A stretch of DNA of 64,000 nucleotides from Roseiarcus sp963721905 (GCA_963721905.1 CAVRMF010000021.1:186001-250000), one strand, 5' to 3'. Counted from the stretch's first letter, positions 35,430 through 46,330 are shown. Translations and numbers: made by a program. The notes: a model not told the origin generated them from the sequence alone.

Positions 35430-35559
35430 GACGCGCGGTCCATGCTTTCCTCTGTCCGTTAACTGTTCATAGTTAGTCCGTCTTCCTAAACCCATTCAGG
35501 CTTCTCTTCGGGCGCGAAGTTCGAGCAATCGAAGTCGTGGATGCAACAGAAAGTTCGTT

Positions 35560-36783
35560 ATGGGCGCGCCCGTCCGGTCCTGCGTGATCGTCGTGGAGAA
35601 TCTGCCGGTTCCCTTCGACCGCCGGGTTTGGCAGGAGGCTCAGGCGCTCGCCCGCGCCGGCTGGCAAGTTTCGGTGATCTGTCCCTCGAACGAGTCCTTC
35701 CCGGCGAGATTCGAGGTTATCGACGACATCGCGATCTATCGCCATCCTCTTCCCCCGGATGGCCGCGGCGCCCTGACCTATTTTAGGGAATATGCCTGCG
35801 CACTGTTCAATGAGTTTCGCCTGCTCGTGAAGGTCCACCGTGAGCGCGGATTTTCCATCATTCAGGCATGCAACCCGCCAGACCTCATCTTTCTTGTCGC
35901 CGCGCCGTTCAAGCTGCTCGGCAAACGATTCATCTACGACCAGCATGACGTCAGCCCGGAGTTGTTCGCGGTCAAATTTGCGAACAAGGGATTCCTTTAT
36001 AAGGCGCTACTTTTTTTCGAGCGGCGCTCGTACGCCATGGCGGATTTCGTCATCACCGCCAACGCCACGTTCAAAGACCTGGCGGTCGGCCGCGGCCGCA
36101 AGGACCCGTCGCAGGTCGAAGTCGTCTATGGCGTGCCCGACCGCAAGCGCATTCACCGCGTCGCGCCAGAGCCCGGCCTCAAGGGCGACCGCCGATTCGT
36201 GATCGGCTACATCGGCATCATCAACGAGCAGGACGGGGTCGATCATTTCGTCAAAGCGGTGGACGAACTTGTCCATGCGAAGGGATTCCGAGATTTTCGG
36301 GCCGTGATCGTCGGCAGCGGACCTGCGCTTGCGCAGGTGCGCGAACTCACCTGTTCGCTGAACCTCTCCGACTTCATCGTGTTCACCGGCTACCTGAACG
36401 GCGAAGCCTTGCTTTCGCACATCAGCGCTTTTGACATCGGAGTCATTCCGGATCCGTATAACGAGGCCAACGATGTGATGAGCATGAACAAGGTGTTCGA
36501 GTATTGCGCGCTCGGCATCCCGACCGCCTGCTACGCGCTCAAGGAGACGAAGCGGCTCCTGGGCGGGGCCGGAGTCTATGCCCCGACGCTCGATCCGGCC
36601 GGGCTCGCCGAGGCCTGCCTAAGCCTGCTGCGGGACGACGCGCTGCGAGCGCGCTGCTCAGCCGAGGCTGCAAGGCTTTCGGCCGAGACCTTCGTCTGGG
36701 ACCACGAAGCCAAGAAATATGTCGACGCGTTTGAGCGTACACTCTCGCGCTCGGGAAAGAGGGTCGGTCAGAGCATTGCGTGA
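35560..36783 (+). CDS. GT4-type glycosyltransferase
   Basis: A 407-residue GT-B fold glycosyltransferase. The N-terminal half has NLPVPFDRRVWQEAQALARA, QACNPPDLIFLVAAPFKLLG and IYDQHDVSPELF. The C-terminal half has FVIGYIGIINEQDGVDHFVK, AVIVGSGPALAQVREL, FTGYLNGEALLSHISAFDIG, and NDVMSMNKVFEYCALGIPT, which provides the E-x7-E nucleotide-sugar site. It is soluble or peripheral and probably extends a lipid-linked exopolysaccharide or capsule chain. The start ATG 35560 has only a weak ribosome binding site. Confidence 0.88.
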   Translation: MGAPVRSCVIVVENLPVPFDRRVWQEAQALARAGWQVSVICPSNESFPARFEVIDDIAIYRHPLPPDGRGALTYFREYACALFNEFRLLVKVHRERGFSIIQACNPPDLIFLVAAPFKLLGKRFIYDQHDVSPELFAVKFANKGFLYKALLFFERRSYAMADFVITANATFKDLAVGRGRKDPSQVEVVYGVPDRKRIHRVAPEPGLKGDRRFVIGYIGIINEQDGVDHFVKAVDELVHAKGFRDFRAVIVGSGPALAQVRELTCSLNLSDFIVFTGYLNGEALLSHISAFDIGVIPDPYNEANDVMSMNKVFEYCALGIPTACYALKETKRLLGGAGVYAPTLDPAGLAEACLSLLRDDALRARCSAEAARLSAETFVWDHEAKKYVDAFERTLSRSGKRVGQSIA

Positions 36784-37077
36784 TCCCAATAACTTTACGC
36801 GCAGCGCCCAACCACACGCGCAGCGTCCGGCGGGTTCACGCTGGTCAATTTTCTTAAGTCTGATGTAACGGGCGAAACGACCTCGTCGCAAGGCGGGCAG
36901 GAAGGCGAGCCCGACGCCAAGCAGCGCGAGGGTCGACGGCTCGGGAACCTCGGAAACCTTGATCTCCCTTGCGACGCCATACTTGTGCCGGCCGATCGAG
37001 CACGGCGCCGCGCGCAATTTGCCTGCTAACAGGGAGACAACAGGGAAAACGGCCCGCCTTTCCGCCCTGATTTTCAT
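36784..37077 (-). pseudogene. PEP-CTERM protein C-terminal fragment
   Basis: On the minus strand the frame contains VSEVPEPSTLALLGVGLAFL followed by PALRRGRFARY, a canonical PEP-CTERM signal: the PEP motif, a hydrophobic helix and an Arg cluster. Upstream residues (MKIRAERRAVFPVVSLLAGK) are derived from the AACAGGGA repeat block, not from a mature secreted domain. The frame fails to stop after the Arg cluster and runs into the antisense of the glycosyltransferase. A truncated remnant next to exopolysaccharide genes, the usual context of exosortase substrates. Confidence 0.6.
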
Positions 37078-37155
37078 GGAAAAGCCTTTTATTCCAAACG
37101 CTTGCGCAAAGAACGCGGGTGCGGCGGAACAGGGAGATAACAGGGCGATAATTCG
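37017..37155. repeat. AACAGGGA-motif repeat block
   Basis: AACAGGGA occurs at 37028, 37039 and 37129, with AACAGGGC at 37140. The pairs are spaced 11 bp apart, flanking CGCTTGCGCAAAGAACGCG. Similar 'acagggaa ... ttttctgcgaatt' sequence is found at 52684-52760. This belongs to a dispersed repeat family of the region. Confidence 0.5.
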
Positions 37156-37216
37156 TCCCGATCAGGGAGGCGACAGACGGCCTCAGGGAACACGCCGCCA
37201 CGGCGAAATTAGCGCA

Positions 37217-37489
37217 TCAGGTGTCAAAGTCATGCGCATTGAGACTGCATTCAAGCTCCGCCTGAGGTGAAGGTCGTTTCAGACCTTGGCCGCCGGCGCA
37301 ACAGAGCCCCTCGGACCCTCGCGGAGCTGCCGGACAATAACCTTGGCTACCTCGGCGGCCGGAATTCCATCCGACGGATTGCGGCCCATCGAGGACGCGA
37401 TGCGAGCCAGCTTGTCGCTTGACCGTCCAGCCTATGCGATAAAGCGCCCGCAGCACGCGGCTTGCTTTGGCCGCCCTCCATGGGCTCAC
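37217..37489 (-). pseudogene. HicA-like toxin, C-terminally replaced
   Basis: From a GTG at 37489 the frame reads SPWRAAKASRVLRALYRIGW, then TVKRQAGSHRVLDGP. This is the start of an mRNA-interferase HicA (KvLralxrxGW-xxxRQxGSH, with the catalytic His). After residue about 33 the rest (QSVGWNSGRRGSQGYCPAAP) no longer matches the fold. The toxin has therefore lost its second half by deletion or frameshift. The start overlaps the stop of the hicB gene by 4 bp. Confidence 0.65.
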
Positions 37490-37686
37490 GCAGCGAACAG
37501 ATTACGCGCTTCGTCGGGAAGCGTTTCGCCATTATCTATTCGATCGGCGATAACGCGCAACGCCAAGGATATGGCATGGGCTCTCGCTTCGGCCTCGGTG
37601 TCTCCATAGGCGAGAACGCCCGGGAGCGCTGGGACTTCGGCGATCCAACGGCCATCGTTTTCGCGCTCGAGTTCAATCTTGAGCAT
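37486..37686 (-). CDS. hicB: HicB-type antitoxin
   Basis: A 66-residue HicB N-domain protein: MLKIELERENDGRWIAEVPA, LPGVLAYGDTEAEARAHAIS, LALRVIADRIDNGETL. This is the partial RNase-H-like fold of HicB antitoxins that neutralise HicA. I chose ATG 37686, as the frame upstream has no signature. It lies first in the unit and overlaps the start of the HicA remnant. With the toxin broken, the antitoxin may be a leftover. Confidence 0.8.
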   Translation of the reverse strand: MLKIELERENDGRWIAEVPALPGVLAYGDTEAEARAHAISLALRVIADRIDNGETLPDEARNLFAA

Positions 37687-37939
37687 GCAGACCCTTCGGT
37701 CGTTGTCGCCGCATTGCGCGCGTACTGCGAACGGAGAATGCACCGTTTCCCCACGAACGGCAACGATCGGCGATTTTGTTCCTTTGGACGCCATCGTCGC
37801 GCCTTCGGTGGGTGACGCCGAAGGCGGAGCTTCCAATCGACTTGCCGAAGGCTCACCCGCGCGGGAAGGCGACGTAGAATCTATAGACGAAGAGCCGGGG
37901 GGACCCGCGTCGGCATTCCCGGGCCTCCCCCTCAACCGC

Positions 37940-38503
37940 TCAGAAAGCGAAAGACCGTTGAGCCGCTTCCGGCGGCCCAACGCGAACGCCCTCCAATTCG
38001 AGCATGCGGATTTTCGTCGTCGAGCCGCCGGGCGCGGAGAAACCACCGATCTTGCCGCCTGCGGCCAGGACGCGGTGACAGGGAATGATCAGGGGCGCCG
38101 GATTCCGGGCCATCGCTTCGCCGACGTCGCGCGCCGCCTCGCGACCGGCGCCAATCTCCTTCGCCAGCGCGCCGTAGGTGGTGGTGCGGCCCCAGCCGAC
38201 CCGGCGCAGGGCGTCGTAAATCTGGCCGAAGAATGCGTCCTCGCCGCCGAGATCGAGGCGGACGTGCGAGAAGTCGGTTTCCTCGCCGTCGAAGTACCGC
38301 TTCCCGGCCGCGACGACCGCCGCAACATCTTCCGGCGGCGCGCCCGGCCTTGCGCCAAAGGCGCGGCGCCGTATCAACCGGTCGGCGGCCTCGGCGCTCT
38401 TCACCGGCAATTGGAAGCGCACAACTCCTGCATCGCCCCAGGCGATGGCGCAGAAGCCCATCGCTGTTTCGAAGACGTGATAGTGCTGCGCAGCTTGGCT
38501 CAT
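37940..38503 (-). CDS. ogt: Methylated-DNA--protein-cysteine methyltransferase
   Basis: A 187-residue O6-alkylguanine-DNA alkyltransferase. The N-terminal domain has FETAMGFCAIAWGDAGVVRF. The DNA-binding/active domain has FFGQIYDALRRVGWGRTTTY and ARDVGEAMARNPAPLIIPCH. The acceptor is Cys142 in IIPCHRVLAAGGKIGGFS. It removes alkyl groups from guanine by self-alkylation. It is of the Ogt type, without an AdaA domain. Single gene on the minus strand. Confidence 0.92.
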   Translation of the reverse strand: MSQAAQHYHVFETAMGFCAIAWGDAGVVRFQLPVKSAEAADRLIRRRAFGARPGAPPEDVAAVVAAGKRYFDGEETDFSHVRLDLGGEDAFFGQIYDALRRVGWGRTTTYGALAKEIGAGREAARDVGEAMARNPAPLIIPCHRVLAAGGKIGGFSAPGGSTTKIRMLELEGVRVGPPEAAQRSFAF

Positions 38504-38636
38504 CGGGTCGCTTCCGGCTGGTCGTCACCGCAACATTGCGTCGCCGAGCCTCAAATTCAACCCAATTCCTGCGCGCCCAGAGGGCTTCGGCAGACTTGAC
38601 CCGCGCAGCGCTGCTCGGAAAATCCCTGCCCAGCCC

Positions 38637-39617
38637 TCACATCGTCGTCGACTTGAATTTGCCCATCAGATAGGGCCCCGAGCGGACCCGCGGATATTTT
38701 GGCGCCTCGTTGGTTGCGAGGCAGGCGTCGAGCGCGACGATCTCCGCGTCCCAGTTTGGCTGGTGAAAAAAAGCGAAGGACTGCCGCCGCTCGGCTCTGC
38801 CGTCGTCGGGGATCACGACCCGGTGCAGAGTCGAGGTCCAGCGGTCGTTGGTCCAGCGGGCCATCAGGTCGCCGATGTTGACGATGAAGGCGCCGGGACG
38901 TGGAAAGACTTCGATCCACGCTCCGTCGGGGCCGAGAATCTCAAGCCCGCGCGAGCCGGCCTGCGGCAGGAGGATTGTCAGGCTTCCATAGTCGGTATGC
39001 GCGCCGGCGCGAATCTGACCGGGCTTCGGCGCGGACTCGAGCGCGGGATAGTTGAGCGCCCTCAGCGCGCTCACCGGCGCCGAGAGGAACGGGGCGAAGA
39101 AATCCTCGGGCAGATTGAGCGCGACCGCGAATGCGCGCATGATCCGCGCCGCGAGATTTTCCATCGCGGCATAATAGGCGCTCCAGGCCTCGCGGAAACC
39201 ATCGGGAGCGTCCGGCCAGATGGTCGGGGCGAAGCAGAAGGCAAGCGCCTCGCGATCGACGAAGCCCGCAGGCGCCCGCGCCGGGCCGCCGTTGAAACTT
39301 TCCTTGATATCGGGCGGCGCCTCAACTCCGCGCGAGCGCGCGAGCAATTCCGTCTCCGGCCCGAGATAGCCGTATGGATAGCCGGGGTAGGGCGCCTTCG
39401 CGCTCCGCTTGCGTTCGGGCGGCAGGGCGAAGAAGGCCTCCGCCTTGGTCCAGGCCGCTTTGACGATGGGGTCGGGGACGCCGTGGCCGGCAACGGCGAG
39501 AAACCCGGTCGTCCGGCAGATCGCGTTGACCTCGACGCCAAGCGCCCGCTTCTCGCCGGGTGACCCAGCTTCAAAACGCGCCAGATCGAAGACGGGAAAA
39601 TGCGCGTCGCCGGCCAT
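38637..39617 (-). CDS. Isopenicillin-N-synthase-like 2-oxoglutarate/Fe(II) oxygenase
   Basis: A 326-residue non-haem iron oxygenase of the IPNS/DIOX group. It has a DIOX_N domain at residues 1-130 (FPVFDLARFEAGSPGEKRA, FLAVAGHGVPDPIVKAAW). The 2OG-FeII core follows with iron ligands His207 and Asp209 in GAHTDYGSLTIL and His265 in TSTLHRVVIP, and 2OG-binding Arg278 (RRQSFAFF). Such bacterial members hydroxylate small molecules; substrate unknown. Stand-alone gene. Confidence 0.85.
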   Translation of the reverse strand: MAGDAHFPVFDLARFEAGSPGEKRALGVEVNAICRTTGFLAVAGHGVPDPIVKAAWTKAEAFFALPPERKRSAKAPYPGYPYGYLGPETELLARSRGVEAPPDIKESFNGGPARAPAGFVDREALAFCFAPTIWPDAPDGFREAWSAYYAAMENLAARIMRAFAVALNLPEDFFAPFLSAPVSALRALNYPALESAPKPGQIRAGAHTDYGSLTILLPQAGSRGLEILGPDGAWIEVFPRPGAFIVNIGDLMARWTNDRWTSTLHRVVIPDDGRAERRQSFAFFHQPNWDAEIVALDACLATNEAPKYPRVRSGPYLMGKFKSTTM

Positions 39618-39734
39618 GCCGAGAGCCTATCGCCGCGTCGGCGCCCGGGCAACGAGGGGCGCTGTTTCGCCGTGGCGCCGGCCGTGCACCGACCTCCTGG
39701 AGGCTCGAGCGCGCGGAGAGGCGGCGTAGGTCCG

Positions 39735-40010
39735 CTATGCTGCTATGTCGAGTCGCACGCTGAGTCCGGCGCGCGCCGCGAGGTCGACGAGCGCGTCGAG
39801 GCTGAAATTCTGAATGCGGCCACGCAGGAGGTCATTCAGCCGAGGCTGCGTTACGCCAAGCCTGCTCGCGGCCTCGGCCTGCGTCACGCTCCAAGCGCGA
39901 ACGTTCTGTTCGATTGCGATAAGCAAGCGCGACCGCATCGTCATGCTCGCCGCCTCTGTCTGCGTGTCCTCGAGCGCGTCCCAAACATTGGCGAAGGTTT
40001 GGCGTTCCAT
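39735..40010 (-). CDS. XRE-type antitoxin (HigA2-like)
   Basis: The 91-residue product has an HTH of the 'HTH_37/XRE' kind: TQAEAASRLGVTQPRLNDLL, RGRIQNFSLDALVDLAARAG. It has the conserved 'V.A..V..W..TQ..AA..LGV.QPR.SDL..GK...F..D.L' pattern of antitoxins paired with Gp49-like toxins. It follows the toxin gene by 19 bp on the same strand, the toxin-first order normal for this class. It represses its own operon in known pairs. Confidence 0.85.
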   Translation of the reverse strand: MERQTFANVWDALEDTQTEAASMTMRSRLLIAIEQNVRAWSVTQAEAASRLGVTQPRLNDLLRGRIQNFSLDALVDLAARAGLSVRLDIAA

Positions 40011-40029
40011 TGTCGAATTTCCCTGTTCG

Positions 40030-40356
40030 CTAGATCTGTTTCAGCCGTTGCGCAGCCAGGGCCAGGTCGTGCTTCGCGGTGCGTTGGGTCTTCTTCCGGA
40101 ACGTGTGCAGGACGTACACGGCGTCATTGCGATGGGCGACGAAAAGCACGCGAAAGGCGCCCGTCTTGTCATGAATACGGATTTCGACAGCCCCTGGTCC
40201 GACCGTCGGCATTGGCTTCCAATCGCTCGGCGGAAGCCCGAGCTGAACCTTGTGGAGTTGGACGCCTGCCTCCTTGCGCGCCGCATCGGGAAAAGCCCGC
40301 AACGAGTCGAGGGCGTCGCCCAGAAATACGATCGGCTTCAATCCCCGCCCCGCCAT
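40030..40356 (-). CDS. Phage-derived Gp49-like / HigB-type toxin
   Basis: A 108-residue RelE-superfamily toxin. The motifs KPIVFLGDALDSLRAFPDAA, RKEAGVQLHKVQLGLPPSDW and KPMPTVGPGAVEIRIHDKTG are seen, with AFRVLFVAHRNDAVYVLHTF and RKKTQRTAKHDLALA. They match the Gp49-like family of mRNA interferases. It is upstream of its antitoxin gene. Unlike the other TA traces in this window, it looks intact. Confidence 0.85.
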   Translation of the reverse strand: MAGRGLKPIVFLGDALDSLRAFPDAARKEAGVQLHKVQLGLPPSDWKPMPTVGPGAVEIRIHDKTGAFRVLFVAHRNDAVYVLHTFRKKTQRTAKHDLALAAQRLKQI

Positions 40357-40445
40357 GGGCGCTTATATCAGTTCTGATATAGAGCGCAACCACCGACTAT
40401 CGAAGGCTAACGGCTGTCATCTAAACGACTTACAAACGTCCTATA

Positions 40446-41306
40446 TCACTGAAATTCTATGTCACTGAGTTTTTGCAGTTCGCGATCGAACCGCCATGCA
40501 GACCAGAAACCGTATGCCGTGCTCATAAAAAGAAATACCAGCCCCATCAACTCATAGTGATAAACTCGTACGATTCCATCAATATCAAGTAGCGTCCTCA
40601 CGTAATTATCGCCATAATAGAGATCGCTGAATGATAATAAAGCAAAACACATTGGAATGAGTAATAACAACCAGAATAGCGGCAACCCAAGTGTTCTTTT
40701 ATTACTTGGACGAGAGAAAACATTTCCGTCGATAATCATTTGCGCCAATACTTTCCTAGTCACAAGTGGACGTATATGTTGTATGCATCTTCTTTCGTTG
40801 TTTAAACTCAACCCAAGCAATGACAGAAAGATAACTCCTCCGAAATCAGATATTAACCAGTTGCTACCGTTATCTATCACGGTTCCGACAACTGGCACAG
40901 TCATGCTCTGGCCTGCGATTGCCGCTTTTAACAATTCATCGTAGCGTTGCCTCAGATCATCGAATGGATCATCTTCGTCACGCGGACGTTCTTTAGAAAT
41001 GTCTCGCCCATACAACGGAATATGATACCAGTCAGATACATACTGGTACGCGTTTCCACAAGTTTCTAGATTCCAGCTGCTTTCGTCAGGCTTGAGTTTA
41101 GTGTCCGATGGCTTACGATCGTTTGCACAATTACGTGCAACACTGATCATGTGCAGCCGTTTATTTGCCCAATCATGAAGATTAAACTGGGCCCACGGCA
41201 GAATTAGAGTTGCAATTACGATCGCACCTAAATATAGAATACTGCGAGTCCTGCTACCAGCGTTAGTCAGTACGGTAAAGTATCTATCAAAATCCTCGTC
41301 GTTCAT
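40446..41306 (-). CDS. AT-rich multi-pass membrane protein, unknown
   Basis: A 286-residue protein from ATG 41306 (GGAG nine bases upstream). Helices: ILYLGAIVIATLILPWAQF, LISDFGGVIFLSLLGL, LPLFWLLLLIPMCFALLSF and LMGLVFLFMSTAYGFWSA. Between the first two is a long soluble loop of about 110 residues with Cys and acidic residues, presumably periplasmic. The gene is markedly richer in A+T than its neighbours and uses A/T-ending codons, indicating transfer. No family is recognised. It adjoins an intact toxin-antitoxin pair. Confidence 0.65.
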   Translation of the reverse strand: MNDEDFDRYFTVLTNAGSRTRSILYLGAIVIATLILPWAQFNLHDWANKRLHMISVARNCANDRKPSDTKLKPDESSWNLETCGNAYQYVSDWYHIPLYGRDISKERPRDEDDPFDDLRQRYDELLKAAIAGQSMTVPVVGTVIDNGSNWLISDFGGVIFLSLLGLSLNNERRCIQHIRPLVTRKVLAQMIIDGNVFSRPSNKRTLGLPLFWLLLLIPMCFALLSFSDLYYGDNYVRTLLDIDGIVRVYHYELMGLVFLFMSTAYGFWSAWRFDRELQKLSDIEFQ

Positions 41307-41763
41307 CTGAAAAATCTCCAGATAGCACCGCGGCACCTTCACAAGTATGCTCTGGCACGCCCATGGTGAAGTAAAAATAAGCCCACATCGACCCTATTGC
41401 GCAACATAACTGAGTTTGGCCTAGGGAACAAGTTGCGCGTCGGCGGCAGGATGGTGATGGCCACGTCTGTCTCGGCTAACCCGCATTTCAGACCGCGGGT
41501 TGTTTAGGCCTTGCCCGCGATGGGTTAACGGGCGCTTCAGGGGACCGGCGTATGAGGCGGTGGCGCGCGGCTTGCGCTGCGGTTCTCCTGTGGGTCCCTA
41601 AAACAGTTTCCGGACTTCAATTTCCGTCAAAGCCATTGTTTCAGTATCCTCCACTACTATGCGCAATTGGAATCTGGTTAGCGATATTTAGGCGGTCCCA
41701 CATAACCGCTCCTAATTGACTCGAAGCTGCTGCTCGACCATATAACTGATGGGAAGGTGTAAC
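41307..41763. other. Intergenic, no gene recognised
   Basis: The AT-rich upstream region of the membrane-protein gene, then more GC-rich sequence. No gene or repeat recognised. Confidence 0.4.
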
Positions 41764-41856
41764 ATGTGGCGGCGATTCATACCTGTGATCTTCGCGGTGA
41801 CAGTCATCGTATGCGGGCTGATATCGTATGCGAGCTTGGCCAAGATAGATCCGTAG
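41764..41856 (+). CDS. Putative 30-residue single-pass membrane peptide
   Basis: ATG at 41764, preceded by GGGAAGGTGT, codes for MWRRFIPVIFAVTVIVCGLI followed by SYASLAKIDP and TAG. A positively charged start followed by one hydrophobic helix is typical of bacterial membrane microproteins. The evidence is the ribosome binding site and composition only. Confidence 0.3.
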   Translation: MWRRFIPVIFAVTVIVCGLISYASLAKIDP

Positions 41857-42007
41857 CTGGGCTTTTTTCTGCCGCCGCAGGCGGAAGGAAAGTCTTCGCT
41901 CGAATCAGGTTTAGCAGCAGCACGTGGGAAAGTCGTAACTGACGCAAGGCGGACGTGTTGCCGCCCCTGTCCTTCCCCCGCTCCCCAACTCGCCCCATAT
42001 TCCGCCC
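41857..42007. other. uvrB upstream region
   Basis: The 150 bp before uvrB. No LexA-box of the alphaproteobacterial GAAC-N7-GAAC or GTTC type is obvious here. Confidence 0.35.
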
Positions 42008-44500
<2,493 letters not shown>

Positions 44501-44756
44501 ACTCCTTGCCTCGCGATCGGGCTCTCGGTGCGCCGGCGCGGCTGGCGCCGCTGGCGCGTTCGAGGAGACTGGGGCATGTATGAACCATAGATGCTCGAAT
44601 CCGCCGCCCGCTCAATCTTTTCAGGCGTTTAGCTGTCAAAATCTGCAACTCAGCAGCCCGACATGAACGAGGGCACGCAACCGCTTAGGCCACCACGCCG
44701 GGCGAAGCTCGGCAGGCAAATGCGTGCCGCGTGCTGAGGTCGAATGTCTGGAAACG
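44501..44756. other. Intergenic, no gene recognised
   Basis: Between uvrB and the first copy of its 3' end. No gene signature on either strand. Confidence 0.4.
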
Positions 44757-44850
44757 GCGACGCAAGCCGACCGGCGAGGACATGGGCCCGCACAACTGGG
44801 GCGGCGGGGAGGCGCGGCCGAAGGGCGGGGGAAGGGCGAGGCGAAGGCGG
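44757..44850 (+). repeat. Duplicated uvrB 3' end, copy 1
   Basis: GGCGACGCAAGCCGACCGGC, GAGGACATGGGCCCGCACAA and CTGGGGCGGCGGGGAGGCGC repeat the sequence at 44398-44480 inside the uvrB C-terminal tail, with about 85-90% identity by eye. It ends close to the AT-rich FRG gene. It looks like a target-site or recombination duplication left when neighbouring DNA was acquired. Confidence 0.75.
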
Positions 44851-44934
44851 TAAGGGAGGCAAAGCATGGGAGCTGAGACTTGCGATCAGAATATTGCAAA
44901 GGCGGCTTAGTTTGTGACAGCGCGATGCTTCAGG

Positions 44935-45750
44935 TTAGCATTGTTTGGCATATTCGGGTGAATATCTGTACTTAATTGATTTTGCGATGAACTCTGGTTC
45001 GCCGAATAAGGATCCGTGGCTAATTGCCAGATCAAATAGCTGGCGGAAAATTTTGCTCTTTCGGGCTGCAGGCACAATGATATCTATTATATTCACACCG
45101 CTGGCCTTAAATTCGTCGATTGGTCTTTTATCCTTACCATGGATGGTAAACACTCCACTCTGAGACATTGACCTCTTAAAAAGCGATTTTGGACGAAACG
45201 CCATGGGTAGGTGAGCTCGAGGTTCCCTTTGAATATTTCTGTCGAGTAAGTCCAAAACATAAGCAGAAAAGAATGAATTATCGGACGTCGGCACTGAGAT
45301 TAATCCATGGCCTTTCACATCGTCGTCAATATTATTTTTCGAAGAAAAAGCAATAATTTCATTGAAACTTGCGGGGTGGATGGCGAAGACCTTGCAATCT
45401 TTGCGATTACGGTAATTCTCGACAGCAAAAAAAAGCGCGACTAAGGGGTTCTCGGTCCAGTCCAACATACGTGTGGGAAGGCCGTGATGCTGGGCGATAA
45501 AGAGCCAGTCCATTTCGTTCTGGGGATTGAATGCGTCTTGAGTGCTCATGCGGATCTTGAAGTCTCGCAAGAGCTCTCTCTCCAAGCTGGAAACGACCGG
45601 CGGTCTGTACATCGAAGGCAGCAATTTCCATCCGGCGTCCGAATGACCCCGATACCAGGGGTTCCATGCGGCGCGCTGCATTCCCAAATCGGCTTTCACG
45701 CTATCCAGCAAAGCCACGAAAGATGAGACGCTATCGACCTTCCTTGACAT
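44935..45750 (-). CDS. FRG-domain protein, AT-rich
   Basis: A 271-residue protein with an FRG domain: NPWYRGHSDAGWKLLPSMYR, an E-R-E-L-L-R-D-F helix, and the signature QHHGLPTRMLDWTENPL followed by VALFFAV. The second half (SKIFRQLFDLAISHGSLFGE) may bind a partner. The FRG domain is a small domain named after an FxRG motif; its activity is unknown, and it is often found in genomic islands and beside phage-defence genes. ATG 45750 has GGAGG five bases upstream. The gene is much richer in A+T than uvrB. It is flanked on one side by a uvrB tail copy and on the other by decayed higBA. Confidence 0.82.
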   Translation of the reverse strand: MSRKVDSVSSFVALLDSVKADLGMQRAAWNPWYRGHSDAGWKLLPSMYRPPVVSSLERELLRDFKIRMSTQDAFNPQNEMDWLFIAQHHGLPTRMLDWTENPLVALFFAVENYRNRKDCKVFAIHPASFNEIIAFSSKNNIDDDVKGHGLISVPTSDNSFFSAYVLDLLDRNIQREPRAHLPMAFRPKSLFKRSMSQSGVFTIHGKDKRPIDEFKASGVNIIDIIVPAARKSKIFRQLFDLAISHGSLFGEPEFIAKSIKYRYSPEYAKQC

Positions 45751-45878
45751 TGCGACCTCCACACTTGCTCGGATCGGCAACTTGTTTGCTGGCTCTCCTG
45801 CGGCTGGACGGCATGGTTTGCAAGATTTTTCCTGTGCGTCGCGGCTACGTATCGGAAACCTCTCCGGTCTCTTCGCGC

Positions 45879-45941
45879 GCCCGCGTCTTTCGCTTCGCAG
45901 ACGGAGACGCGTGGGAAGTAGAGATTGTCGACTATCACTGA
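45879..45941 (+). pseudogene. 3' remnant of a higB toxin gene
   Basis: The last 20 codons before the TGA at 45939-45941 read RARVFRFADGDAWEVEIVDY then H. This is the C-terminus of HigB toxins (WRICFRW-x-DGDAxDVEIVDYH). The rest of the toxin is absent. It precedes the higA copy by 11 bp, as in intact higBA operons. Confidence 0.7.
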
Positions 45942-45952
45942 CGGAGAAAGCC

Positions 45953-46235
45953 ATGAAACCGGTGCACCCGGGCAGGGTGTTGAGACGCGAACTGGAGACG
46001 CGAAAGCTTTCCGCCAATGCGCTCGCCATTGCGCTGCGCACGCCGTCGGGACGGTTTACCGACATATTGAACGGCAAGCGCGGCGTTTCTCCCGAAACCG
46101 CGATGCGTCTGGCGCGCCACTTCTGCAACAGCGCCAGGTTCTGGCTCCAACCTGCAGACGGCGTATGAACTGGCTGTCGCCGAGGCCGAACTCGGCGAGC
46201 GGATCGCGACCGAAGTCGCGCCGGCAGCCGCTTGA
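45953..46235 (+). pseudogene. HigA antitoxin, frameshifted
   Basis: From ATG 45953: MKPVHPGRVLRRELETRKLS, ANALAIALRTPSGRFTDILN, GKRGVSPETAMRLARHFCNS. This is an XRE-type HigA. At CTGGCTCCAACC (about 46147) an extra C moves the frame, giving an early stop at 46166-46168. The correct ending ELAVAEAELGERIATEVAPA follows in the other frame to 46235. The second copy at 47567 reads CTGGCTCAACC, which identifies the extra base. Confidence 0.78.
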
Positions 46236-46254
46236 CCTTCCGACAAGGTCGTCG

Positions 46255-46330
46255 TCGAAGCGCCCCTCGACCGGGCCACGCAAGCCGACCGGGGCGGCGG
46301 CGAGGCGAGGCCGAAGGGCGGGCGGATGAG
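46255..46330 (+). repeat. Duplicated uvrB 3' end, copy 2
   Basis: CCCTCGACCGGGCCACGCAA GCCGACC, a deletion of about 25 bp, then GGCGGCGGCGAGGCGAGGCC GAAGGGCGGGCGG. It matches the uvrB tail sequence 44391-44480 more weakly than copy 1. It lies between the higA relic and the second AT-rich gene. Confidence 0.65.

Noticed and set aside
41857..42007. LexA box in front of uvrB
   Set aside because: No GAAC-N7-GAAC or GTTC-N7-GTTC pattern could be found in the immediate upstream region.
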